From the NCBI GenBank assembly GCA_963565915.1, contig OY751489.1, positions 4,216,001 to 4,280,000 on the forward strand: DNA of 64,000 nucleotides. Direction: 5' to 3'. The stretch comes from Entoloma clypeatum (Eukaryota; Basidiomycota; Agaricomycetes; Agaricales; Entolomataceae). Under the pieces are notes generated by a model. The model saw nothing but the letters and a program-made list of their open reading frames with translations, made no database searches and was not told the DNA's origin. Made by a program: the position numbers and the translations under genes. This document shows, in pieces, positions 30,993-43,200 of the stretch (the first letter of the stretch is position 1; each line of letters begins with the position of its first letter).

Positions 30993-33515
30993 GCGGATCC
31001 CCCACACCTACCCTAGATGAATGGTTCTAGCAGAACACCTACACGCTCAGACTGGTAACTCTGAATGTCAAAAATACCATCAGACACGGTGTCAAAACCA
31101 ATGGGACCGCTGCCGAAGCCTGGAAATCCATGACGGACATCAGGGATGTGGCTACAGATATTGGTTGACTTACCACTGACACTGCCCTTCATGCCATCCA
31201 TCACTCTGATGGTGCTAATCTCGACATGCACTTCAAGGCGCTCAGGGAAGCATGGGCTGAGGCCAACAACCAGGGCGGAAAAATGACGGACACCGAGTTC
31301 CATATGATTGTGCTTGCCTCAATGCCGCCAACCTTGAGTATTTTTATCAGCATGCTCTATAGCCTGAAGACGTCACCAGAAGTCATGGCACGACTTACCG
31401 CCCATGAAGTGATGCTCGCTTGTGATCACAAACCCATCACACAGACAGTCCAGGCGCTTGCTACAATCCAACGCCAACACTCCACAGCAGTCTGCACCAA
31501 CCCCACTTGCCGGAGGGTCGGCCACACTATTGACAAGTGTTTCAAGCCTGGGGGAGGGATGGAAGGTCAGTACCCAGACTGGTGGAAGAAAAAGGGGAAC
31601 ACAGGTACCTCCTCGAGCACGCAGACTATGACCCCAACTCCTGCGAAGCCATCCGCCAACATCGCCATCATTCCCCAGACCACACCAGCTGTCGTGCACA
31701 GCGGTGGCAGCAGTGAATTCTACATCCTCATGACACAGATCCAAGAACCCCCATTGAGAGGCCCTCATTTCCCCGTAATTACCTATGCCGATTCAGCATG
31801 TAGCGAACATTGTTTCACTGACATTGCCAACTTCACGACCTATGGGCCTCATGAGGGAAATGGGAAAATGGTGACACATGACGGCAAATTCAATATCCTA
31901 GGAATGGGGAGGGTCGATAAGCGCGTCATCTACGACAGAAGGATCATTAACATCACATTTGAGACAGCATACCACTGCCCAGACCTATCCCACAACCTCG
32001 TATCCATCGGCCACCTTGACAAAGCCGGCTGCTTCAGTGTTTTTGATGCGGGGGGTGTAACTTTTGTAAACTCCTCAGGCATTCCTTTCATGCATGGAAG
32101 GGGCATTGGTACAATGTATGAGATAGACCTGCACCCACCTACCAAGCCTATTGTAGCAACAACATCCACTCCGCCCATGACTGTGAGCGTTGCAGCCACA
32201 TGTCAGGCCAGAAATGCCGTACTTGCCTTCGCTACCCAGTCTGTCGGCTACGGGACAATTGAATGGATGCTCCATGGTGGCGTTGTACGCGGCCTAGATA
32301 TCACGACCCTCATATGAGGACCTGGTCAGTGTGAAGACTGTATCATGGGAAAGCAAACCCAAAGGCCTTTTGATGGCAATACAGATGGTGTGGCAGCACC
32401 ACTGGACCACATCCACATTGACCTATGGGGGCCATCATGCGTCCAGTCGACCAGGGGGAAACAGTACATGATGCCATGTGTTGATGGCTTTGGTGCGCAT
32501 ACCGAGGTATACTTCCTTGCAACAAAGGAGGCTGAGACCACGGTGGAGGCGCTGCAGCACTTCATGGCACTGGCAGAATGGCAGACTGGGAGGAAGGTAA
32601 AATGTGTGAGAGTGGATGAGGGAGGGGAATTCTGGAACGACCTGTGGAAGGATTGGTGCAGCAAAAAGGGCATGGTACTGGAACTCACCACAGCATACTC
32701 CTCAGCATCAAGCGGCATCGTCGAGCAAGCCCACCGAACCATCATTGAACAAACACATGTCCTACTGCACGACGCCGGACTCCCACTATCAATGTGGTGC
32801 CTGAAGGAGTTTGTGCCCATGGCCCGTCACCCCAAAACCACCCCACATGAGTCGTGGATGGGGATGAAGCCTGACATGTCTCACCTGCAACTGTTTGGAT
32901 GCACTGTGTATGCCAAGATCCCGATTGAGTTAGGTGGAAGCAAACTTGAGGCCCAATTGATCAAGGGTGTCCTAATTGGTTACTTCGGCCGAGATGCTTA
33001 TCGAATTTACGACCCTGAGTCCCGCAGAATTTTCCGTTCTCATGGTGTAATTTTTGAGGAGGGCCGTGGTCACAAGACCCTCCCCTCGCTGTCAGACGTG
33101 TCGAGCGAGGGGGAAATTGATCATGTCACTCTTGATGAGCCTTCCACCTCCACACCTGATCCACCCTCTGGCCTTGCCCCTGTCCATGCCTCCATTGAAC
33201 CAGCCCCGGCACCTACCGCGCAACCTACCCTCAATATCACCAACCCCGAGCGCATCTTACGCCAATCCACCTGGAACATCAAGCAGACTGCAGCCATTGT
33301 GGCATCAATCGCATCCAAGCAGGAGGTTGAGGATGCACAGCCAGGCTTGTTGCGAAGGGCTTCACACAGATCCCAGGTGTCGACTTCTTTGAAACATACG
33401 CCTCCGTCATACAATACAAGTCCCTCCACATCAACCTTGCGATAGCGGCTGTGAATGAGTGGGAAGCATGGCAGGTGGACTACGTCATGGCTTACCTGAA
33501 CGCCGAACCTCAGGC
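30980..33515 (+). pseudogene. Copia-D gag-pol, truncated in RT by Copia-C
   Basis: Gag from about 31045 (RLVTLNVKNTIRHGV) with a TGA near 31165, then an ORF at 31226-32317: capsid-like region, zinc knuckle CTNPTCRRVGHTIDKC and protease YADSACSEHCF. A TGA at 32315-32317 precedes GPGQCEDCIMGKQTQRPF. The ORF from 32345 gives integrase with HIDLWGP, VDEGGEF and SGIVEQAHRTI (D, D, E) and a Pro-rich linker. A frameshift near 33350 leads to RT VAKGFTQIPGVDFFETYASV and WQVDYVMAYLNAEPQA, which ends at the Copia-C LTR (33516). No 3' LTR remains. Confidence 0.85.
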
Positions 33516-33819
33516 TGTTGGAACAGCATACGATCACATCAACACTGGAGGTGATCACAGCGGATGCGTCATCTTGCAGTTCTAGTATACTCTACGCTAT
33601 GCACTATGAATCGTGTATCTACGATAGAGGGGGAGCCCTTACTACTAACCTTGCGAGGTGTTTGCAAGATGGGGATTACACAGTAAGAGTGTTATATTGC
33701 ACAGAGAATAAGGACAGTCTCATATACTAGTCTGCTTATTTGTACATTATTTGTACATCATGGGATTGGGCACATGACGCTATAGATGAAATATCTATAG
33801 GAGTGGAATTGGTTCAACA
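33516..33819 (-). repeat. Copia-C 3' LTR
   Basis: 304 bp. On the element strand it is preceded by the purine tract AAGGGGAG. Inserted in the RT of Copia-D. Confidence 0.9.
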
Positions 33820-33845
33820 CTCCCCTTCGATGTGTATACATTGGA

Positions 33846-36694
33846 TTATGAAAATGTCCAGCCTAAATGTTGGTGACATCTGTCAAATAGTTCCTGACTA
33901 AGATTTTTAGTTAGCATATCCACGGGATTGGATGTGCCTTCAATGTACTCTACAGTGATCAATCCAGGAGAGATGTATTCTCGGATGACATGATATCTCA
34001 GATCGATATGTTTAGTATGGCGTTCCTGTACAGGGTTGTTCCCAATAAAGATTGAGCCATGATTGTTGGCATAGATCGGGACATTCTGCATTAGGAAGCC
34101 AATCTCCTGGAAGAGTTGGATTACCCATTTTACTTGGCAGCCGCAATCGGACATCGCCATGTGCTCTGCCTCAGTAGATGAGTGAGCAATGGTTTTTTGT
34201 AGACAACAAGTCCAGCCTACAGAAGCACCTGCAAGCTTCAGGAAAAAGCCGGTGCAGCTTCGACGCTTTATTTTGTCGGATGCCCAGTCAGAATCCATGT
34301 AGGCATGTAAGCCCACATTTTGATCACTGGAATAGGTCAGTCGGTAATCAGAAGTGCCCACGAGATAGCGGATTATATACTTCGCTTTATCAATGTGTTC
34401 CTGGGTAAGATTTGCCGACAACTGTGATAATGTGATCACAGCAAAGGCAATGTCAGGTCGTGTACCGATCATTAAATATAGCAGAGACCCTATGATCTGC
34501 TGAAATTGTGATCGAAGTGCAGCAGTGGCGATGCCAGCATTTGCTGTCGGCTTGTATCCAGTAGGTAGAGGAGTCTTGGCAATTGTTGCATTTGTCATGC
34601 TGGATCTCTCTATTACTTTCTGTAAATAAGCACATTGATCGATCATGATCATGTTCTTGATACACGTGATGCACATTCTCAAGAATTCAGTGGGTTCACC
34701 TAGATCACGAGATTCCCAAATAGCCATGAATTTGGCTCTTCTAACAGTTGTAAGCTTAGCGTCTGGTCCCATGAACATTGCATCATCAACATAGATTATT
34801 GCTAGTATGATGGTTCCGTTCAGGGAATAGAAAACAAAGATTCCAGCGTCAGATATGACCCTTCGGAAACCTAGTTTCTTCATGGATTTCTCCATGGCAT
34901 GCCACCATGCAAGTCCAGCCTGCTTCAAACTGGAAATAGCCTTATGCAGGCACCAAACAAGAAGTTCTTTGCCTTTTATTTTGAAGCCTTCAGGTTGCAT
35001 CATGTATAACTCTTCCTGGAGTTTCCCATAAAGGAAAGCAGCAGTTACGTCTAGCGCAAGAATCACCCAACTCTCAAGCACGGCGGTAGCGAGCATGAGA
35101 TGTATTGTTTTGAATTGAACTACAGGAGAGAATACCTTGTCGAAATTGATTCCCTCAATTTGCAAGAACCCTTGTGCAACAAGCCGAGCCTTTCTACGGC
35201 CATCGGTCTTTATGTCGAAGATACATCATGATCCAATGGCCTTCTGTCCAGTCAGTAAAGGTGTTAGATCATAGACATCACGCCGCTTGATGCTATCAAG
35301 TTCCTTACGGTATGTGTCCAACCACTCATCCTGGAGGTTTTTCGGCATTTTTGCAATGTCGCAAAACTTCATCTCCCGGATATCACAGAACTGTGAGAGA
35401 TTAGATTCAGAGTGAGGAACAGCTGATGCAAGTAGCGCGTTCAACTCAGTGATCTGTTTCATGTCTCCCCCTTGTTTCTGAACTAATTGTTCTAGGTACA
35501 AGTTAAATGCTTTTGGACCTAGCTCCACATCATTCATCATCTCACGCAGTAAGCTCTCCGCATCCATATCTTCCAAAGGTTCATCATCAGGAACTTTGGG
35601 GTCATCGGGAGGAGAACCAGAAGATCCACTAGGCCCTGCATCAGGTGGGGCTAAGGGGGAACTAGGTTCCACTGTTGTGATCGGGGAACATTGCGGAGCT
35701 GGGAAGACTCATGCTGCTGTTTCTTTCAATTCACGGCTTCATGCCAAGAGCATGTGCAATTGATGTCGTGTTGTTGTTGTGTGGGGTGCTGTTGCTCCCC
35801 GTAGATGTTGCCTTCCTGTTGAGGCGGGTTAGCGTGCCTTCATGGTCGAGGGACATCAGCAGGTGGAGGATTTGCCAGCTGGTTCTGGACCTCAGGGTCA
35901 TCCTGATCCGAAGGTGGTACATCAGCGCCATCATGCTGGTTTCCATTTGGAGCGGAAGGGGGATCGGAGGATTCATCTCCGCTCGCCTGATTACGCCTGC
36001 GGGAATGATAATGAACATCTCCGTCTCTGAAGTGGTGATCAACATCGTCATCAGGGTTTCCGTCATCCTGAGACTCATCATGGGAACGCTCATTTCCCAT
36101 GGGTGTGTGTTGTGGCACTTTGGTATCCGGACATCTTGGAAAGAGTGTTTCATCGAATACCGTGGTAGTACCAATAAAGATACTGTTTTTATCAGTCATA
36201 AACTGATATGCTTTCATTCCTGGTTTAAAACCCATAAAGGTCATAAGCTCCACACATGGATTTAATTTATTCACATGGCATTCTTCAGGAATATAAACAT
36301 AGGCAGTGCAGCCTAAAACACGGAGATTAGAAACATCCAGTTTTTCCCCTTTTAGAGATTCAAAAGGTGTTTTCCAATAAAGTCATTTAATTGGTGTGCA
36401 ATTATAGACATGCACAGCATGTAAAATGCAAAACTCCCACCATGATTGTGGTAAGCAGGCAGCAAATCACATCGCCTGTGCTTTCTCTACAATGGTGCGG
36501 TTAATCCTTTCAGCTCAACCATTTTATTGGGGTGTATTAGGAGCTGAAATTTCCACGGCAATTCCAAGATCCTCGAGGTATTTTACTACCCCAGTTTCCT
36601 TTTTGAACTCTCCTCCTCCATCAAAACGCCATTGGTGAAATTGGGCATTAAACTGGGTTTTCATAAGCATTGTCCACTTTTTGAATGCATCAGA
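33846..36694 (-). pseudogene. Copia-C integrase C-terminal part, RT and RNase H
   Basis: Following the MITE junction: SDAFKKWTMLMKTQFN, FDGGGEF (integrase Asp), NTPQ-stop-NG-stop-AERINRT (Glu region, TAA at 36526-36524 and TGA at 36517-36515), further TGAs at 36469-36467 and 36385-36383, then the linker (35838-36274, 35226-35672). A TGA at 35228-35226 precedes CIFDIKTDGRRKARLVAQGF, the start of RT. RT has YVDD; RNase H has MDSDWASD, SSTEAEHMAMSD and NNHGSIFIGNNPV; final stop at 33846. Four of the five stops fit CGA to TGA and one CAA to TAA. Confidence 0.88.
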
Positions 36695-36697
36695 GGT

Positions 36698-37113
36698 CAC
36701 TCCTGACACTGGTAAGTTTTTCTGGAGGAAAAATCTATTGTGAAAGAGGAATCCTCTTTCCTTTGGGTGTATCTTTGAGAAAGATACAAAGTATTTCATA
36801 TAGAAAATTTTAGGAAACATATAATGTGTTTCCAAAGTATTTCTTCTGGTAAAACTTTTCATTTTTCCAAGAGTTTTTCTGAAAGATAAACTTATTCCAT
36901 TGTTCAAACAATGGATCTAGTTTTTCCTCAAGAAAAACTGTAGGATAAACAAAAAGTTTTTTGGCCAAAAATATTTGGAAAAAACATTACATGTTTCTTG
37001 AAAATTTCCATATAAAATACTTTGTATCTTCCTTAAAGATATACCCAAAGAAAAGAGGATTCCTGTTTCATAATGAATTTTTCCTCCAGAAAAACTTTTC
37101 AGTGTCAGGAGTG
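36698..37113 (+). mobile_element. CACTA-like MITE with long inverted repeats
   Basis: 416 bp, ends CACTCCTGACACTG and CAGTGTCAGGAGTG. The inverted repeats extend over roughly 130 bp on each side (TTTTTCTGGAGGAAAAA, AGAGGAATCC, ATACAAAGTATTT). Flanked by GGT at 36695-36697 and 37114-37116. A CACT start and a 3-bp duplication are features of the CACTA/EnSpm superfamily. Non-coding. Its removal restores the Copia-C frame as KSDT|SDAF. Confidence 0.85.
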
Positions 37114-37116
37114 GGT

Positions 37117-37649
37117 ATCGGATTTGAGTTTCAACAATACGGTCCAAGCATGCCCAGAATAGTCATCCAAGCAGCTGACATAGTATTTAAATTTGTGATA
37201 GGAGGCGATTGGAAACTCTTTGAGGTCTGAATGGAGCAACTCAAAAGGGTCTGGAAGCACATGAAGATGAAGGAGGGAAGCTTTTCAACGTCAACTTTGC
37301 TGCTGCGCAGGGACAGCATGGCTTATTCTTAAGGGGAAATTGGACGTCCCTTGGGAATCCATGACATGCGTCAGGTGCCTTTTTCAGGACATCTTTACCA
37401 GGGTGTGCAAACCGCTGATGCCAAATGCTGTAATCGGCTTTATAGACATCAATATTTCTAGCATTTAGTTGTGTGATTTGTTCAACATGTGTATTTACCC
37501 AGTATATTGTCGAACCGGGAAAATGAGGTTCACATCTTAGTACACACTTTCCATCTTTGAAGAAACCAAGATTGTCAGCTGAGCCAGCGACATTTAATCC
37601 AGATTCTTGAAGAATTTTGCCCATTGACATGAGGCAAGTGGAAAGCTCC
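37117..37649 (-). pseudogene. Copia-C GAG-pre-integrase and integrase N-terminal part
   Basis: From the chromovirus A junction: ELSTCLMSMGKILQESGLN, YKADYSIWHQRFAHPGKDVL (His residues of the zinc-binding pre-integrase), CCPCAAAK. A frameshift near 37245 leads to ELLHSDLKEFP and YYVSCLDDYSGHAW (integrase core). Confidence 0.85.
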
Positions 37650-38141
37650 TGTAAGGGCAACCATCCAATTTCCTCAATCCGACACCTCCGACACCTCCGA
37701 CCCATCCTCCGACCCTCCGACCGTTGTGGTACGTCTATTATTTATATTACTATACTTTATGTTTCTTTCGTTTCCATCTATCCTTCAACACCTCCGACCT
37801 CCGACACTTCCAACCCGTCCTCTGCGTCGGAGTGCACGTCGGAGCAGTGATTTATACCACCACATGCACACTTCCGATTTACATATTCCATTCCCATCCC
37901 TACTCCTGATCTTTGTTGTATTTCAACATTCCTCTCCTCATTTCCAATTCTTGTCATCTATATAGCTGTCTAGCTTGCAAGGGAATCCTCAGAACTTTCT
38001 CTTTGGATTTCCCTTGCAAGCTACGCCTCGTATTGTACTTCGTAGAGTCTAATTTAACTTTGGATTTCCCTTGCAAGTCATCCGACGTCGGAGTCGCTTC
38101 GGAGCACTTCGGAGTTGTTGGATTGTAAGGTCGCCCTTACA
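37650..38141 (+). repeat. Chromovirus A 5' LTR
   Basis: 492 bp. TATATA at 37959, inferred RNA start at AGAACTTTCT (37991), which is complementary to the primer site at 38144-38153. Flanking 14-bp arms at 37972-37985 and 38009-38022 can form a hairpin around it. Confidence 0.92.
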
Positions 38142-38329
38142 GTAGAAAGTTCTCTTCAAACGGACCAGGTACAAATTGTACCATTGAAGCCATTCCACGC
38201 TTCGGAGTTGACGACACGGACTCGAGTCTGCCCTCCTCTGATTCCGGTACATCTGACACCCCTTCCAATCCCTCTTCCCACCATTCTGCCTACCACTCTG
38301 TAACTGGTGACTCCGTATCGCACGTAGAA

Positions 38330-39136
38330 ATGGACGACCCTGAATGTCTTACTGCACTTGAACGCGAGTTCCAGGAACACTGCCAGACCCTCACCAACAT
38401 TACCGCTCAACTCAAACAACTTATCCGCACCGCTATTCCACCTGTTCCCATTCCCAACCCCAACCTGATTCCCCCTCCAGCAGAGGCCCCAGTTCCAGCC
38501 TTTCCGCCAGCCCCAATCACACCTGCCAATCCAGGTGTGTGTCGGGCCAAACCCGCAACTCCATCGGACTTCGATGGAGCACGTACCACTGGTTGGACTT
38601 TTCTTAATTCTTGTGAACTGTATATGGGACTGGTTCCGGAACAGTTTGCAGATGATCATGCTAGGATCTATTGGGCGCTTTCCTTCATGAAGAGTGGACG
38701 TGCTGCGTGCTTTGCCGACTGCATCATCTGACAAGAGCGTCCGACACACCCGAACCCTTTCCACACTGCTCCGACCGCACCGAAGGCAGTGGCAGGATCT
38801 GTATTTCCCTGACCTTTCATCCCCTATATTCCGTGTGCACCTCCGACAGTCATTGCTCCGACTCCGACCATCTGCGACCCCAATGCGATGGATATCGATG
38901 CCTCTCATGTCAGGGGTAAGAACGCCAATGTATGCTTCAGATGTGGTAAAACTGGTCATTTCAGTCGCGAGTGTCTGCTCCGACTCGACGTCCGATTCAT
39001 GACGTTGGATGAACAGGAGGAGTACATGATGGACCAACTAGCTGCTAAAGATGCAGTGACGTCTACCTCCGATGTCGCTGAAGCGTCGGAGCAAGCGGAA
39101 GACAAACAAGAGGAATTTTCCCCCAACAATGAGTGA
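38330..39136 (+). pseudogene. Chromovirus A gag, internally deleted
   Basis: Starts at ATG 38330 like gag of B. Identical layout up to SFMKSGRAACFADCII, where a TGA at 38729-38731 replaces the Arg codon of B. The ATG-to-knuckle distance is 604 bases against 951 in B, so most of the capsid C-terminal part is missing. The knuckle CFRCGKTGHFSREC and acidic tail are kept to 39136. Confidence 0.85.
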
Positions 39137-39505
39137 ATGGTGTGCCCTCGTTGTCCACTAGCAATCATTATGCTTCCTTGTCTATAGATGAATCAGATTT
39201 TACTTCTTATGACTCAGCGCAGAATGAACCCTCAGTCACACCTACCCCGACTCCGAAAATGGGAATGACAACTTCTGAAAAAATACATCCTGGCCTCCGA
39301 CGGCTCCGACAACGCTATTGAACTAGATATTGTTCTGGAGACAACAGACACCAAGGATACCCTTTCACAAAAGGCTCTTCTCAATAGCGGAGCGACTGGC
39401 TCCTTCATTGACCGCTCCCTGGTAGAGAAACATCAACTCAGTACCCGAAGGCTACAATGTGCAATCCCTGTCTACAATGTCGACGGTACTCCGAACGACG
39501 CCGGA
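39137..39505 (+). pseudogene. Chromovirus A protease region
   Basis: Reads VPSLSTSNHYASLSIDESDF, then in another frame a run of IVLETTDTKDTLSQKALLNS followed by GATGSFI. The catalytic triplet DSGA of B has become NSGA (GAC to AAT), a further loss. Continues after the insertions at 40213. Confidence 0.8.
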
Positions 39506-39963
39506 TGTTATGGATTCGCTATCCATGGCATTGATCCCTCAGACAAGATACAAGACATAGAGGCCTTATCTGATTAATGGCCAGTTTCATCTTATCTATT
39601 GGTTTCATGCTTACTATTCACTTTTACATCATTTGGGCCCCGGCCTCCGCTTACTCACTACAGTATGGTCATCGTTACCATATCTAGATGGTTACTCTCA
39701 CACATCCTTGACATCATGTTACTTATTGGACTATACTTAGATACTCTGACTCACGCCGCAGCAGTTACCATAGACACCTACTCCGGGTCCGCTTCTGGAG
39801 TCAGACCGGAACCGCTCTAGAGTCATCTAGATGACTCGACCTTCTAGTATATATAGGGTACATACATTGCATGTATTCCCCAGATCTAGCAATCACCTTG
39901 GTATCCGCCTTTGCTACTTAAGCCTCTCTGCCTAAGCATTGCATGGGTTTGTCAACCATAACA
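39506..39963 (+). repeat. solo LTR inside chromovirus A
   Basis: 458 bp, TGTTATGG...CCATAACA. Flanks CCGGA (39501-39505) and CTGGA (39964-39968) are the TSD with one C to T change. It has TAGTATATATAGGG followed about 33 bases later by AGATCTAGCAATCACC, resembling the promoter/self-primer block of chromovirus E, so it belongs to a related Ty3 family. Confidence 0.85.
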
Positions 39964-39976
39964 CTGGAGCAATATC

Positions 39977-40207
39977 GTGTTGGATTAGTAATATGCCACA
40001 GAACTCATATTGGGGTGCATGCCATATTTGCAAGTTGCCTGAATTGGTTAGCTCAGGTTGATACTGCAGTGGTTGTACTATTGTTGAGTGAGATGGAGTA
40101 CTATCCAAGTTGAATTCCACAAGACCTGGTGGCTCAGTTGGTTAGAGCACTTGGTATATATCCAGGTGGTCCTGGGTTCAAACCCCAGTCTGGTCACATC
40201 TTTTAAC
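39977..40207 (+). mobile_element. 231-bp insertion carrying a tRNA-like sequence
   Basis: Flanked by ATATC at 39972-39976 and 40208-40212. Joining the flanks restores the chromovirus A sequence. Ends in a tRNA-like cloverleaf (40123-40196) and a short T-rich tail. A second A-box-like TTAGCTCAGGTTGA lies at 40048. Could be a tRNA-derived SINE in unusual orientation. Confidence 0.6.
40123..40196 (+). tRNA. tRNA-like cloverleaf, possible tRNA-Ile(UAU) pseudogene
   Basis: 74 nt fold: acceptor GACCTGG/TCTGGTC with six of seven pairs, D stem GCTC/GAGC, anticodon stem CTTGG/CCAGG, loop TATATAT, T stem CTGGG/CCCAG with loop TTCAAAC, discriminator A. A and B boxes fit Pol III consensus. Anticodon by position is UAU, but base 33 is A where U is nearly invariant. 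It lies within a mobile insertion, so probably not a functional tRNA. Confidence 0.5.
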
Positions 40208-40212
40208 ATATC

Positions 40213-43200
40213 AGAGGTCCTGGACATTATACTCCAATATCAGGATCACACAGAGCGGACCCAGCTCGCTGTAACTGGACTGGGAAAGCAGGATATTGTA
40301 CTTGGATTCACGTGGCTCAAGGAGCACAATCCCGAGGTAGATTGGACCTCCGGGGAGGTGAGAATGAGTCGCTGTCCCACTCGCTGTCGGACTTGCCATC
40401 AGGAGGCCATTCAGGAGTGGAAGGTCCGCAAATTTGAGCAGGCACACATCCACACTTGTCGGATGGGTCTGACGCCAGATGCTGGATTAGCGGAGGAAGC
40501 CCCGCGAGGCCCTTGGGTGGAAGACGTAAGCGAGGACGAAGAACAATCATCGGATGAGCTGTTGGAAAACGATGCGGGGGAGGAAGACGAGTTCGAAGAG
40601 GGAGATCGCATATGGCATGGTCCCATATGTGTTCCTCTGGCAGATTGTCGAAGGAGGTCTTGGAAAATACATCTTCAAAATCATGTAAGTGATTAGGTAC
40701 AGAATCGCGAAAAGACTTGGGTTTCTGATTTTGGAGGAATGCCTCTGATAGGCGTTGTGAGGTAGTTGACGATGCTCGGACGAATTCCGACGTCGGAGGT
40801 AGGGCTCGATACATTCTTGGAAGAAAATCTGGCCACTGGTCGGATCCGACCTTCAAAATCTCCGATGGCCTCTCCGGTCTTTTTCATCAAGAAGAAGGAT
40901 GGTTCCCTCTGACTCGTTCAGGATTATCAATCACTCAATTCCAAGACTATCAAAAACAAGTACCCTCTTCTGCTCATCTCCAAACTAGTCAACAAACTCC
41001 AGAATGCTCAATACTTCACCAAGCTCAATATCCAATGGGGCTACAATAATGTCTGAATCAAGCCTGGAGATGAATGGAAAGCGGCCTTTCGGACAAATCG
41101 GGGACTCTTCGAACCCCTTGCAATGTTCTTCGGACTCACTAATAGTCCTTCAACCTTTCAGACTATGATTAACAATATCCTACAAGATCTTATTACTGAA
41201 GGTGGCATATGTGTTTATCTTGATGATATTCTCATCTTTACGTCGGACCTGTCGGAGCATCAGAGGATCACACGCATAGTATTAGAGCAGCTCCAACAAC
41301 ACCGATTGTATCTCAAACCGGAGAAGTGTGAATTTGAACAGACATGTATCGAATACCTTGGCCTTATTATTGAGAAAGGACGTGTGGAAATGGACCCCGT
41401 CAAGGTAGCCGGAGTGTCGGAGTGGCCGACTCCGATTAACATGTGGGAGGTGCAGTCCTTCCTTGGATTCACTAACTTCTATCGTCATTTCATCCAAGGG
41501 TTCTCCGACATCGCACGTTCTCTGTTCCGACTCACAACCAAGGGCTGTGTATGGTCCTGGGGCGACACGGAAACGGGGGCCTTCGGAGGTCTGAAGTGGA
41601 GGATCACCTCCGCTCCGATACTGGTCCCTCCCTGACCACAGCAAGGAGTGGCGAGTTGAAGCAGACAGCTCCGACTTTGCAACTGGAGCAGTACTGTCCC
41701 AACCATTGGAGGATGGTAAGGGGCATCCTGTCATGTTTTATTCCAAAAGCCTTAGCCCAGTGGAATGCAACTATGAAATTCACGACAAGGAAATGTTGGC
41801 TGTAATCCGTGCGCTGGAGGAATGGAGACACTTCCTGGAAGGAGCGGAGAAAATGGTGGAAATTTGGACCGATCACAAAAACCTTGAATACTTCATGACC
41901 GCCCAGAAGCTCAATTGGCGGCAAGCGCGGTGGTCTCTATACCTAGTGCGTTTTGATTTCAAGATGTGCCATTGCCCAGGCAAGTTGATGGGGAAGTCTG
42001 ACGCACTGTCGTGTCGGGTGGATCACGGAGATGGCTCACAGGACAACAAGGACATAGTCCTACTCTGACTGGAGCTGTTTGCCATACGGGCCACTCGGGG
42101 TGTAGCCACTCAAAGTGAGGAGCATGATGTCCTCTGGCAGGTCCAACAGGGCATCCACAACAGCCTTCTCGAGGATAGTGTAGTGGAGGTAATCAAATCC
42201 CTTCTGACGGTCAGAGCTGCCTCCGTCCGCGGAGCGGAATGGCAACAGTCAGAGGGTTTACTGTACTTTCAAGATCGCATTTATGTGCCCAACAGCCCGC
42301 AGCTCCAACAGCAAATCATCATGCAACATCACGACAATCTGGTGGTCGGACATCCAGGATGTTGGAAGACTCTGGAGTTGGTATCGTGCACTTATTGGTG
42401 GCCCCACATGGCACGTTTAATTGGTCAGTATTGCAAAACTTGTGACCCCTGCCTCCGCACCAAGGTCCGATGCTCCGCACCCTCTGGTGAACTCCATCCG
42501 CTCCCAGTCCCGTCGGAGCGATGGCAGGTAACTAGTGTTGATTTTATCACTGAACTACCAGAAGCCCATGGGTATGACGCTATCATGGTAGTAGTAGACT
42601 CAGTTGGGAAACGCGGACACTTCATTCCAACGCACTCCGCTCTCTCCGCCCTCGGATCCACCAAATCTTATGTTCAACATATTTGGAAGCTTCACGGTCT
42701 TCCAGAGGCCATTGTCTCCGATCGCGGACCACAGTTCATTGCCAAGCTTACGCGGGAATTGTACAGGCTGTTAGGTATCAAGGTTGCTGCCTTGACAGCC
42801 TACCATCCGCAGTCGGACAGACAGACGGAACACATGAACCAGGGATTGGAACAATACCTCCGACTGTTTGTCAATGAGCGACAGGACGATTGGGACGAAT
42901 GGCTTCCGATGGCAGAGTTTTTGTACAATAACCATGTCCATGTGTCCACGCGCCAAACCCCCTTCTACATCGACACTGGATGTCACCCACGTATGGGCTT
43001 TGAGCCCCGACAAAGACCGTCAGAGATTGAGGCTGTAGAGGATTTCAGCAAGTGGATGAAGTCCGCATTGGAGGAAGCACGAGCAGCTTTGGGGAAGGCC
43101 AAAGACAACATGGCGTGGTACTACAACCAGTGTCGGACATCTACTCCGACCTTCCAACCGGGCGACAAGGTCTTTCTGGATTCCTCCGACCTCAAAACCA

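Noticed and set aside
36524..36907. 127-codon minus-strand ORF starting in the MITE as a separate gene
   Set aside because: Its first part is the MITE arm and its second part is Copia-C integrase; the fusion is accidental.
38156..39037. 293-codon minus-strand ORF
   Set aside because: Antisense to chromovirus A gag, no domain character.
40317..40856. 179-codon minus-strand ORF
   Set aside because: Only its middle part is protein-like and that is the inverted piece of chromovirus A pol; not a separate gene.
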